Below, piece by piece: positions 17,096 to 28,454 of a DNA stretch of 44,724 nucleotides. A program made the translations under genes and the position numbers. Below the pieces are notes generated by a model that made no database searches, was not told the origin of the DNA, and saw only the letters and a list, made by a program, of their open reading frames with translations. The stretch covers positions 1 through 44,724 of the forward strand of contig DAOVQB010000015.1 of assembly GCA_030628905.1 (NCBI GenBank). Direction: 5' to 3'. This stretch comes from DAOVQB01 sp023128935 (GTDB taxonomy: Bacteria > Eisenbacteria > RBG-16-71-46 > CAIMUX01 > WJJG01). Within the stretch, counting starts at the first letter, position 1. Each line of letters begins with the position of its first letter.

Positions 17096-17497
17096 CTAGT
17101 ACTCACTCCACGCACGCAGCTGCATCTTCATCATCACTGGGAGAAAGGCCGCCTTGGTCTCAGGAGGACCAGTGGAGACAAGCGCCGTCTTCTGGTCGAG
17201 CTTGAGACCGACGGAGCGAAGCGCCGACAGCAGCGCCTCCTTCATCTCGAAGCCCAGGCAGCCAACCTCGCCGGTGGAGGACATCGCGACGCCCATAGTG
17301 GGATCGGCACCCTTGAGCCTCTGGAAGGAGAACTGCGCTGCCTTCACGCCAACGCGATCCAGATCCAAGCTGGAACCCTCGACCTTGCGGGAGGCTTGTT
17401 TGATCCGGCGGGTGGTTTCTACATAGAGTCGTTGGGGAGGGATCACAACGGTGGCATCGCCGGTGGATACCATGCACATTGGGAAGGCAGCCGACAT
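17096..17497 (-). pseudogene. carB: carB remnant (carbamoyl-phosphate synthase large subunit), internally deleted
   Basis: The 133-codon frame is a shortened end of CarB. Its first part, STGDATVVIPPQRLYVETTR followed by RIKQASRKV, matches the CarB second ATP-grasp segment that normally reads HSGDAT..PPQ. The next recognisable piece, VKAAQFSFQRLKGADPTMGV then AMSSTGEVGCLG, is the segment leading into the allosteric domain. In an intact CarB some 60-80 residues lie between these parts; here about ten remain, so an internal deletion is likely. The end, ALVSTGPPETKAAFLP, continues into the MGS-like domain and then stops early. Upstream sequence is out of frame. Intact CarB has about 1070 residues. 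The STGEVGC wording fits CarB of FCB-group bacteria. This is a dead fragment in a scar zone; a working copy must be elsewhere. Confidence 0.75.
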
Positions 17498-17516
17498 GCG
17501 ATGGGCGGCGGGCTGA

Positions 17517-17678
17517 TTGGCGCAGGGCCACCAGATCGAGAATCACCTTCTTCTATCGGGGATTGTGGCCAAGATCAAGACTGGGAATCTTATCAACGCG
17601 GCCAAGGAATATGAGACTGCCTACGGTCGAGACAAGACTACCGCAGCTTTCCACGGAAGAGGGGCTCTAACCAGTTGA
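17517..17678 (+). pseudogene. Short open fragment, possibly a mobile-element HTH remnant
   Basis: A 53-codon open stretch without a start codon contains IVAKIKTGNLINAAKEYETA then YGRDKTT before a stop at 17676. Composition looks coding. The helix-rich wording loosely recalls winged helix-turn-helix parts of transposases, but this is not a firm match. It lies next to the carB remnant. Confidence 0.3.
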
Positions 17679-17685
17679 TTTCCTT

Positions 17686-17718
17686 AGAGAAGCACCATTT
17701 CACAAAGGGTGCTTCTCT
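17686..17718. terminator. Perfect 11-bp hairpin
   Basis: AGAGAAGCACC (17686-17696) and GGTGCTTCTCT (17708-17718) are exact reverse complements around an 11-base loop. The stem ends in a pyrimidine run on the plus strand (CTTCTCTTG) without a true T tract. It directly follows the short fragment ending at 17678, so it may be the old terminator of that gene or an element end. Confidence 0.45.
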
Positions 17719-17879
17719 TGCCCATGGTGGTCGAACTATGTCAAGGTTCCCATCCGTTGCGGCCGAACTACATAGTGTGAGAGCAGCGCACGAATAGGGG
17801 ATCGTCTATGCGAGCGGCGACCTTGCCCTAAGGCGACTTTTTGTCGCTCTCTGAGACTGCCCGCAACAGGATTCCGCAA

Positions 17880-21350
<3,471 letters not shown>

Positions 21351-21471
21351 ATTCAGTCCGCCCCATTGTGCAACGAGTCCTGAAAGCTCTCCCGAGGCGC
21401 GCTCACCGCAGTCGCCCGGGCGATACGCGGGCCCTAAGGCCGTCACTGATCTCGAATGAAAGGGCGACTCT

Positions 21472-22371
21472 ATGAATGTACTTCTACGTTGGCCCGGAGC
21501 GCTGGTGGTGCTCCTTGCTGGACTAGGCTCGACCATCCCTGCCTACGCGCAGCTCGATGCGAACCTCGGAGGACTCACAGAGGGCAACGCCTACGGCTAC
21601 CTTCAGCCGCTGCCTACGGGTCTCTCAACGACGTTGAACTCCGCGGTCTTCAAGACAGGCCACGTACCGCTGGTGGGGCTTAACTTCACGGTAGGCGTGG
21701 TCTATATGACCGCCAAGTTCGATGACGATGATCGAACCTACCTCCCGACGGCCCCGACCGGTTTTCAGAGCGCGGAGAGCAAACGGGTGCCGACTGTGAT
21801 CGGTGATACCGAAGCCATGGCGGTGCACGGGCAAGGGGGCACGATCCTCTACTACCCGGGGGGGTTCGACCTCGAGTACTTCGCTATCGCCGCGCCCCAG
21901 CTGACCGTGGGCTCAGTTCTGGGCACGCGGGCGGTGGTGCGCTTCGTCTCGTTCGACACCGGGAATGCCGACGTGGGCGAGGTCAAGCTCTTCGGGATTG
22001 GCGCGCAGCACTCGATTTCGCGCTACTTCAAAGAATGGCCCGTTGATGTGGCTGCTGGAGTCTTCTACCAGACATTCAAGATCGGCGATATCATCGAGAC
22101 CAATGCCCTCCAGCTCAGTATCACCGGCAGTCGAGCATTCGGGATGCTGGAGCCCTATGCGGGTCTGGGTTATGACAGTTTCGATATGGATGCCGAGTAC
22201 ACCTACGAGAGCAGCGGCATAGAAGAGGAAATCAAGGTCGACTTTGACCGCGAATCCAATCTCCACCTGACACTAGGCGTGGGCTTCAACCTCTCCTTCG
22301 TCAGGCTGAACGCGGAGTACAACATCGCTGCCGCTAGCGGCCTGGCTCTGGGTTTGGGCTTCGGAATCTAG
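21472..22371 (+). CDS. Outer-membrane beta-barrel protein, unknown function (possibly DUF6588-like)
   Basis: The 299-residue product has a signal peptide (about 1-24, ending AYA). The rest alternates short polar turns with amphipathic strands rich in Gly, Tyr and Phe, typical of a small outer-membrane barrel. Examples are LNFTVGVVYMTAKFDDDDR, GAQHSISRYFKEWPVDVAAG and LHLTLGVGFNLSFVRLNAEY. It ends in GLALGLGFGI. The layout resembles DUF6588-type proteins of FCB bacteria, a tentative match. It is followed 10 bases later by a small secreted protein on the same strand (GGGAGGATGTTATG), so they form a two-gene unit. A weak AAAGGG ribosome site precedes its ATG. No role is known. Confidence 0.7.
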   Translation: MNVLLRWPGALVVLLAGLGSTIPAYAQLDANLGGLTEGNAYGYLQPLPTGLSTTLNSAVFKTGHVPLVGLNFTVGVVYMTAKFDDDDRTYLPTAPTGFQSAESKRVPTVIGDTEAMAVHGQGGTILYYPGGFDLEYFAIAAPQLTVGSVLGTRAVVRFVSFDTGNADVGEVKLFGIGAQHSISRYFKEWPVDVAAGVFYQTFKIGDIIETNALQLSITGSRAFGMLEPYAGLGYDSFDMDAEYTYESSGIEEEIKVDFDRESNLHLTLGVGFNLSFVRLNAEYNIAAASGLALGLGFGI

Positions 22372-22381
22372 GGAGGATGTT

Positions 22382-23047
22382 ATGCGAAAGGCAGATCGGT
22401 CACAGGTGTCCATGCCGGGCGGGTTTGTGCTCGGCTTCTCGCTGTTCCTCCTGGCCCTTGCCAGTGTCCAATGTGTCCCTATCCCCACAGTTGGAGAGAA
22501 GGTGATCGAGCTGGCGCTCGGCAGCACTATGTCCATGCCCCTCGATGCCGAGGGTGCCTTCAATCTTCATCCGATCGACGCGGTGGTCACCGTCGACCTG
22601 ACCGACTCATTGGACATCCGCGAGGTTCTGGATGATGCCAACATCAACTACGATGACCTCAAGGACATCACGCTCGCCGGCGCGGCTTACCAGGTGCTGG
22701 AGAAGGACCCCACCCCAGACCGGCGCATTGTGAACGGTTCGGTAGCGGTGCGCCGCGAGGGGGTTGTGAGTCCGTCGACATTGATCGACCCCCTCAACAT
22801 CGACGTCAACAGCCTGGTTGGCTATGAGAATGCTTTGCTTAGCGCCAGTGGCGTGGCGGTCATCAATGATATCCTATCCGATATCGTAGCGGAGATCCGA
22901 ACCGGCCAGCAGGCACAGAACACAACTGTGACCTTTATTATCACCGGGCGGTCTGAACCCGTGGGGACGCCGACGGATTTCAAGTGGGAGCTGAAGCTCT
23001 ACTTCAGCATCCTGGGCGCATTGAAGATCGATATGGTGGAGTTTTGA
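22382..23047 (+). CDS. Small secreted protein, possible lipoprotein
   Basis: The 221-residue protein has an N-terminal hydrophobic segment (about 13-30) ending LASVQC at residue 31. This is close to a lipobox but has Gln before the Cys, so lipid attachment is doubtful. The mature part is beta-rich, with AFNLHPIDAVVTVDLTDSLD and LKDITLAGAAYQVLEKDPT. It resembles in style the larger minus-strand lipoprotein at 24.6-26.7 kb, which carries similar DSLD and beta segments. A strong GGGAGG ribosome site precedes the ATG, 10 bases after the barrel gene. Its last 174 bases are also read on the other strand by the convergent barrel gene. Function unknown. Confidence 0.7.
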   Translation: MRKADRSQVSMPGGFVLGFSLFLLALASVQCVPIPTVGEKVIELALGSTMSMPLDAEGAFNLHPIDAVVTVDLTDSLDIREVLDDANINYDDLKDITLAGAAYQVLEKDPTPDRRIVNGSVAVRREGVVSPSTLIDPLNIDVNSLVGYENALLSASGVAVINDILSDIVAEIRTGQQAQNTTVTFIITGRSEPVGTPTDFKWELKLYFSILGALKIDMVEF

Positions 23048-24523
23048 TCGCGTCCTAGGAGCCGGGGATGTCGGAATCGCCGGAACGGCAGAGTCATCGA
23101 GCACGGCAGAGTCGTCGAGCACGGCAGAGTCATCGAGCACGGCAGAGTCATCGAGTGCGCCGGAATTGTTGAGGATAGCAGAACCGAAACTCAACCCGAA
23201 GGCTATGCCTATCCCTTTGCTGCGGAAAGGGTTGATGGTATCCCAGCTGCGGCAGGACAGATCCAACTGCACGGGCCCCAGGCCCAGCCCGAAACCGCCT
23301 CCAATCCTTGTTCCCTGGGGACCCCCGATGCCAGCTATCCCGCGCAACACTAGCCAGCTCCAGGCGGGCCAAGCTGCGCCAAGTGAGATACCCGGTGTGG
23401 TGGAGGTGCCTAGGTCGCTCTTCGTGGCCAGCTCCAGATAGGCCGCGGCGAGGACAGGCCTGCCCAGATACGCTCCTCCCAAAGAAATGGCTACGGGAAG
23501 CGAGCTGCTCGTGTCCCTGGCTGGATGGGTCTCTGTCCCAATTTCCACCAAATCTTCCGTATCGTCATCGTCCAGGTTACTCAGGCTCACTTCATCGACT
23601 TCGAAGCACGTAATGTGCTGCTCAACCTCCTTGGTCCAGTGGATATGGGCGCAGAGATCGCGTATGGCAAGAGAGCCGACCCAGTTCCCGCCCAGCGGTC
23701 CGGCGAACCCGAGATCAATTGCGTATCCGTTACCTCCCAGCGCGCTGACGATTCGCACGTAGCCGGATCCAGAGACGCAAGAATCCGTGGTGGTCAGCTC
23801 GCCCGAGGCTTCCAGTAACTTCCCGTAGGCCCAACCGCGCAGCCACTTTAATGATAGTCCCCACTGCCACTGTTTCAGGACCCGTGGGAGGTGGGAAGTG
23901 AGCAGGTTGAGGGGACGGGCCACGGAGAGCCGGATTTCCGAGTAAGCGATGCCTGCACCGTCGAGCCCCGCTATATCGAAGGTTTCACCCACCGGGTTGC
24001 CGCAGAGCCCGAGTTGGATCAATTCCTTGGGTATGGCCGCCCGAGAGTAGGCTTGAGTCTGAGTGGAAAGGGCAATGCTCCCCAGCGAAAAGCTGATGGC
24101 AGATAGACGAGCTCGTGATTCCAAGTCCAACTGGTGTGAATCAATCCGACTCAGTATCTTATCTTTCTCAGAGTCCCCCCAGTACTCTCCATTGTACTTG
24201 TTATAGTCGCTTATGGAATAAGCGCTGTTGCCCAACTCGATTCCGCAAGAGACAATCTCAATCCTGTTCTCTGGGAAGACGCCCAGGTTAGCAGGGTTCC
24301 ATGATGCCGCCTGTGGGCCAGCCGACATTGCAGCAAACCCACTATCAAAGCCCGCCAACCGTAGCTCGCCGTAGGCCAGTCGTGAAGTGCAGCAAAGGAC
24401 GGATACCAGGAGGAGCATCACGAAGCGCTGCGGTGTCTTTGACGTGAACCGCATGGCCAACTGGTTCTGTATGGTTGGATTTCCCTGCCCGGGCATCGCG
24501 CTCCGACTGGCCGGCCCTACCAT
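22874..24523 (-). CDS. Outer-membrane barrel protein (DUF5723-like) with antisense-derived tail
   Basis: The 549-residue frame has a signal-like segment (RFVMLLLVSVLCCTSRLAYG, about 34-53) and then a barrel-type protein: GFAAMSAGPQAASWNPANLG, glycine-rich strands, and a last barrel-like strand GIGIAFGLSFGSAIL. The N-terminal wording with N-P-A-N-L is typical of FCB transport-like barrels (DUF5723/PorV-like). The final 98 residues are unusual. They run through four copies of a 6-residue repeat (AVLDDS) and then into the reverse strand of the convergent gene that ends at 23047. The true barrel probably ended near residue 451. ATG at 24523 has AAGGA seven bases upstream; an inner ATG at 24454 gives a more usual signal peptide but has no ribosome site. 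It follows the lipoprotein gene, probably in one operon. Confidence 0.72.
   Translation of the reverse strand: MVGPASRSAMPGQGNPTIQNQLAMRFTSKTPQRFVMLLLVSVLCCTSRLAYGELRLAGFDSGFAAMSAGPQAASWNPANLGVFPENRIEIVSCGIELGNSAYSISDYNKYNGEYWGDSEKDKILSRIDSHQLDLESRARLSAISFSLGSIALSTQTQAYSRAAIPKELIQLGLCGNPVGETFDIAGLDGAGIAYSEIRLSVARPLNLLTSHLPRVLKQWQWGLSLKWLRGWAYGKLLEASGELTTTDSCVSGSGYVRIVSALGGNGYAIDLGFAGPLGGNWVGSLAIRDLCAHIHWTKEVEQHITCFEVDEVSLSNLDDDDTEDLVEIGTETHPARDTSSSLPVAISLGGAYLGRPVLAAAYLELATKSDLGTSTTPGISLGAAWPAWSWLVLRGIAGIGGPQGTRIGGGFGLGLGPVQLDLSCRSWDTINPFRSKGIGIAFGLSFGSAILNNSGALDDSAVLDDSAVLDDSAVLDDSAVPAIPTSPAPRTRSKLHHIDLQCAQDAEVELQLPLEIRRRPHGFRPPGDNKGHSCVLCLLAGSDLRYDIG
23091..23162. repeat. 18-bp tandem repeat, four copies, at the 3' end of the barrel gene
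   Basis: The plus-strand unit GAGTCATCGAGCACGGCA occurs at 23091, 23109, 23127 and 23145. The second copy has one change and the fourth is diverged at its end. Read on the minus strand it encodes AVLDDS repeats in frame. It lies between the stop of the plus gene (23047) and the barrel-coding part of the minus gene. Confidence 0.92.
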
Positions 24524-24647
24524 CTCGATCCTTTCCCACTACTTAATTGAGATCCTTCCCGTGGTCTTTCCTCTTCGCCTGGCGATTATTCTGATTGATC
24601 TCCTGCTTTTGCTGCTTCAGCGTGTCTTATCGGCGCTGTTTTCTTGG

Positions 24648-26696
24648 CTACTCGATGAGGACAAGGAGCTTGGCGGCACCCTTGAGGCGCAAGTAGTCTG
24701 TCGTCCAGAACGCCACGGGATCCTCTCCATCACCGATTAGAGTGAGCTCGATGCCCACGTAGAGCACTTCCTCCGCGAAAAGATCTACATCTTCCTCGGT
24801 CACGTGCATGTAGACCGTAGTTGTTGTCGCTTCTGTCACACGACCCGTTACCCGATCGATCTGGGCAGCGTCGATGAGCTGCGACTCCAGGATGAGATCG
24901 TCGCCAATAAAGAGCGCCGGTTCTGTCCTTGCGAAATGGAGCCGCAGCTCTGCGCCGGCAGGGAAGTGGTTCTCCGCCACAAGCTCAATGGTGACTTGCT
25001 CGAGGTTCTCCTCGATCAGATCGCGGGCATCATCATCGAGTTCCAGCTTCTCGGGGTCACCCTCGTAGTGGACCGTCTGGAGAATCAGCTTCATCGGTGC
25101 CCGCACTGTGAAGGACCCTTCAACATAGTCGTCCGCCCTTAGCTCCCCGACAGACACGGCGTCCCCCAGCCATAGTGTCCCGCCCAGACGGACCTTTTCA
25201 GGCTGTAGATTGATCAGATCGACGATGTTTGAGTTGTTCGCAGTTAGGGCAATGCGCTGCTCCGATGGCTGCGCGGCCGATCCCGCACCCACGGCGGCGG
25301 GGAAGGTGACCGAAACGCTGTCTCCGTCTGCATATCCAACAAGCGCCAGGTCCGCCGCGGCGGCGACTCCCGCCGTGCTGCGGACAACGATCTCGGCCTC
25401 CGCCGAGACGAACTCCATGTCTTTGATCTCTTCTGGGAGGTCCACGTCAATCTCAGTTGGATCGATTACGATTTCCTTGTGGTCAAATACACCGCTGATG
25501 CGCTCGACGTGAATCTCCGAAGTCCAGAAGGTGCTCTCAACCCCCATGCCTAGCTGGATGGATTCCGGGGAATCAGTCGGCTGGGTAGCCAATGCAAGAT
25601 TCCAGGCCAGAGCGGTCTTTCCGTCTGTCTCCACGATGCATCCCGCCAGGGGAAGATGTAGCTGGAGCGTGCCGCACGCCGGCAGGGTCAAGGATGTGTC
25701 GAAGGACGCCGTCTCTGGCGGTCGGAATAGCTCAGGCAGCCAGAGCTCCAATGTGGCGTCAACCGGCAGCTCGCTGCGAAGGCTGCAGTAGAAGCTGCCG
25801 TCGCGGATCTCCGCGCGGTTCAGAGAGATCCCATCCGCAGGTTCCACCGAACCGGTGGTTTCTACTGAGAGCGCCGGCAGATCCCCAATCAGGCGGTTCA
25901 CCTCGACTGATAGGAACGCGAATGCCAGGTTGAGGCCTAGATCGGGTGAACTCTCGATTTCGCCCCCGGGCGACCAACCCTGTAGCCAGAACCCCAGATG
26001 GTTGCCCACCGTCATGCCGGAGAGGTCGAAGGCAATCGGGACTGCTTCTCCCGAAGCGATCTCACCGGGGATCGTCTGGGACGCGAGCAGCCGCTGCGGA
26101 GAGGTGCTCAGATCTTCCAGGTGGATCGTAAGGGCATGCTCTTCATTGTATTCTGCGCCCAGAGGGATCCCAGAGTTGTTACTGAAGGTGAGTGTAAGTG
26201 TGCCGGATGTGAATACGATCTCCTGGAAGTCATCGTGGGTTCCCAGGTCCACAATGCCTGTTGTGAAGGCGAAGGGGTCGATTGTCATGTGGGTTCCATA
26301 CGGTGGCAGAGGGCTGGGTGCTATCTCAGCGAGACTGATGAAGACGGGGTCGATCTGAGGTGGCGTGAAATTGATCTGTTCTAGCTCGGCCCGGTAGGTT
26401 TGCTGATCAATCCTGAGATCCAATGCTTCTTCAAGTGAGAAGCGATTCATTTCACCATCAAACTCGACGGTCAAGGGGCTGGCATGGGTGGAGTCTCCCT
26501 CGACGGAGTCCAGGCTGTCGGCGATCTCCAGCCCTGTTACGGTCTTATCCAAAGGCAGGTTGAACTCGATGTGTAGAGAGGGGCTCTCGGGTGTCTCCAG
26601 GTCGCAGCTGGCAGTGATGAATATGAGTGCAAGCAGGACCAAGTGTCGTGGGCTGGGCCATCCTGAACGGCGCCATGCATTCCATCTCGCTTTCAA
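24648..26696 (-). CDS. Large beta-rich lipoprotein of unknown function
   Basis: The 682-residue protein has a lipoprotein signal: a hydrophobic core and lipobox TASC with Cys31, followed by Asp. The mature part is acidic and beta-rich throughout, made of repeated sandwich-like segments (SLHIEFNLPLDKTVTGLEI, GTLTLTFSNNSGIPLGAEYN, KVRLGGTLWLGDAVSVGEL). No catalytic motif is seen. It starts with TTG, whose last two bases are the first two of the upstream ligase stop (TTGA overlap). AAGGA lies nine bases before it, so translation is probably coupled. It precedes a barrel gene by 124 bases. Such lipoprotein/barrel pairs are common in FCB envelopes and may form one outer-membrane complex. That role is inferred from context only. 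Confidence 0.78.
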   Translation of the reverse strand: MKARWNAWRRSGWPSPRHLVLLALIFITASCDLETPESPSLHIEFNLPLDKTVTGLEIADSLDSVEGDSTHASPLTVEFDGEMNRFSLEEALDLRIDQQTYRAELEQINFTPPQIDPVFISLAEIAPSPLPPYGTHMTIDPFAFTTGIVDLGTHDDFQEIVFTSGTLTLTFSNNSGIPLGAEYNEEHALTIHLEDLSTSPQRLLASQTIPGEIASGEAVPIAFDLSGMTVGNHLGFWLQGWSPGGEIESSPDLGLNLAFAFLSVEVNRLIGDLPALSVETTGSVEPADGISLNRAEIRDGSFYCSLRSELPVDATLELWLPELFRPPETASFDTSLTLPACGTLQLHLPLAGCIVETDGKTALAWNLALATQPTDSPESIQLGMGVESTFWTSEIHVERISGVFDHKEIVIDPTEIDVDLPEEIKDMEFVSAEAEIVVRSTAGVAAAADLALVGYADGDSVSVTFPAAVGAGSAAQPSEQRIALTANNSNIVDLINLQPEKVRLGGTLWLGDAVSVGELRADDYVEGSFTVRAPMKLILQTVHYEGDPEKLELDDDARDLIEENLEQVTIELVAENHFPAGAELRLHFARTEPALFIGDDLILESQLIDAAQIDRVTGRVTEATTTTVYMHVTEEDVDLFAEEVLYVGIELTLIGDGEDPVAFWTTDYLRLKGAAKLLVLIE

Positions 26697-28270
26697 GGGG
26701 CGGGTTCCTTTCTGGGGCTCATCCTAACCCATGCAGCGAGAGGTTCCAAGTGGGATGGGGTTTGTTGGCGACCGGTGTACAAGATCCCCGCGAGAGCCAG
26801 GGCAACGTACAAAGCCATTGTGTCGGCGGTGTACTCGGTCCCTAGCATGCCGAGCATGAACAATGAACACAGGTAACACAGGATCGCGCGGCCGAGTTCG
26901 GGATGGCCGCCTTCCGGCGGCGGCCGCTGCTTTCGAATCAGATCTCGCAGGGCCATTAGCAGCGAGATGGCGATGACCAGGTAAGCGACAACCCCCACTA
27001 GACCGTGTTCAACCAGCACGCGGATCAGCTCGTTATGGGAGGCGGCACCGATGGTGTAGCCCTCGAGAGAGACCGATTTTACCGGGTTGACCAAGGGCAC
27101 GGTTCGGGTTCCGTGGCCAACTATCGGGCTTTCCATCGCGGTGTGAAAGAGGAGGTAGTAGTTTTGCATCCGCCACTCCCAGGAGTTGCTGGGTGCGGCG
27201 CCAACTCGAGTTCCAGCCGTATTGAAGAGATCCTGAAATCGCCAGACCAGAACCGGTGCCGATACGAGGCTCACCACGGCCAGGCCACCCACGACCGCCA
27301 GCAAACGCTTCCGCGACCCCAGGGACGCCCACAGAAGGAGAGCCAGGATCAGGATGGCGAACCCCGAACGGCTGAAGGTGAAGACGAGCAGAACGAGGGT
27401 CGCGGCCATTACCAGGGGCAGCCAGACGCGCTGGCGGGAAGTGCGGGTGAGATCCTTCCAGAATCCGAGGGCCGCCATGAAGACGGCCACCAGGTAGATG
27501 GCAAAGGGGTTCGGGTGGACGAAGGTGCCTGACAGACGCTTTATCCCGTAGACATTGTGTTCCGCCTGGCCGCTGAGGAACTGGTAGATCGCCACCGCGG
27601 AAGGAACCACCAGCCCGAGCAGGATGGCGCCAGTGATTACTTGGGAACCCTGCCGCCCCCGGGCCAAGTTCACGACCAACAAATAGACCGCCAGGAGACT
27701 GCTGAGCCGAACCAACTCGCGGATTCCCAAGGCTAGGGCGCTTCCGCCGTGAAGCAACCCACCGATCAGAACTCCCACTCCCGCCAGCAGCAGCCAGATG
27801 CCCCACAGAAACGCCAGGCGGCCTCCCCACTCAACCGGAGCTCGGCGAAGAACGCGGAATACGACCAGCAATGCGGTCAGGAGGATCAGCAGAATCCCCA
27901 TTGTCGATGCCGGGTTAAGCGCGATAGGAGGAGGGAGAATCGGCGTGTCGGCGAATATGTCCAGGCTGCTGCGGCTGACCAGGAGGAGGCCCAGTCCGGT
28001 GACCGGGTTGAAGACCAGGAGCAGTATCAAGACCACCAGCCCGGTGAGGGGCAGCAGCGCCGTTGGCCAGAGACCGGCAACCAAGCCCACTGCACCACCC
28101 AGCGCAAGGCATTCGATAAGGCGGTTCCGTGTGGCTGTCGCAAGCATCCTCTCTCGACTCCTCATTTGCCGAGCACGGGGTGGCCTGCTAATCCTGAATT
28201 TCGGCTCGGGGTCAAATGGTGTTTGCCCGTGCCCAGTTTCCCACCCCTCGGCCTCTTCATCCATTGTCAT
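26693..28270 (-). CDS. O-antigen ligase-like polytopic membrane protein (Wzy_C type)
   Basis: The protein (525 residues from this start) has about ten to twelve membrane helices and the usual O-antigen ligase/polymerase signatures: a large extracytoplasmic loop before VFTFSRSGFAILILAL, and GHGTRTVPLVN with ASHNELIRVLVEHGLVGVVA. Enzymes of this group join lipid-linked glycans to an acceptor or polymerise them. The start is uncertain. The frame is open to 28429, but those first residues read as non-coding. ATG at 28270 is chosen; ATGs at 28264, 28165 and 28147 are possible, and 28147 lies behind AGGAG. It is divergent from a glycosyltransferase gene and overlaps the downstream lipoprotein start, so envelope glycan assembly is the theme. 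Confidence 0.82.
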   Translation of the reverse strand: MTMDEEAEGWETGHGQTPFDPEPKFRISRPPRARQMRSRERMLATATRNRLIECLALGGAVGLVAGLWPTALLPLTGLVVLILLLVFNPVTGLGLLLVSRSSLDIFADTPILPPPIALNPASTMGILLILLTALLVVFRVLRRAPVEWGGRLAFLWGIWLLLAGVGVLIGGLLHGGSALALGIRELVRLSSLLAVYLLVVNLARGRQGSQVITGAILLGLVVPSAVAIYQFLSGQAEHNVYGIKRLSGTFVHPNPFAIYLVAVFMAALGFWKDLTRTSRQRVWLPLVMAATLVLLVFTFSRSGFAILILALLLWASLGSRKRLLAVVGGLAVVSLVSAPVLVWRFQDLFNTAGTRVGAAPSNSWEWRMQNYYLLFHTAMESPIVGHGTRTVPLVNPVKSVSLEGYTIGAASHNELIRVLVEHGLVGVVAYLVIAISLLMALRDLIRKQRPPPEGGHPELGRAILCYLCSLFMLGMLGTEYTADTMALYVALALAGILYTGRQQTPSHLEPLAAWVRMSPRKEPAP

Positions 28271-28380
28271 CGCCACGACATCCACGGCGCAGGTGCCAGT
28301 CCCGCGCGATCGAGATTGACCCCGACCTCTCTGGCACCTTGAGAGGGTGCATGATTGAGCATGGCAAATCGGGCAACTCG

Positions 28381-28409
28381 TTGCAAGGGCGATGGTTTTG
28401 CCTGATAAT
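28381..28409 (+). promoter_or_regulatory. Sigma70-like promoter for the glycosyltransferase gene
   Basis: TTGCAA (28381-28386), 17 bases, then GATAAT (28404-28409). Start of transcription would be near 28416, about 40 bases before the TTG start codon at 28455. It also argues that the divergent ligase does not begin as far up as 28429. Confidence 0.5.
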
Positions 28410-28454
28410 CCCAATGGAAGATCTGTCAATCCTATAGATTGAGGGGGCCGCGGT

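Noticed and set aside
28271..28429. N-terminal extension of the ligase-like gene to 28429
   Set aside because: Composition is rich in Cys, Ser and Arg and looks non-coding; it would overlap the divergent promoter.
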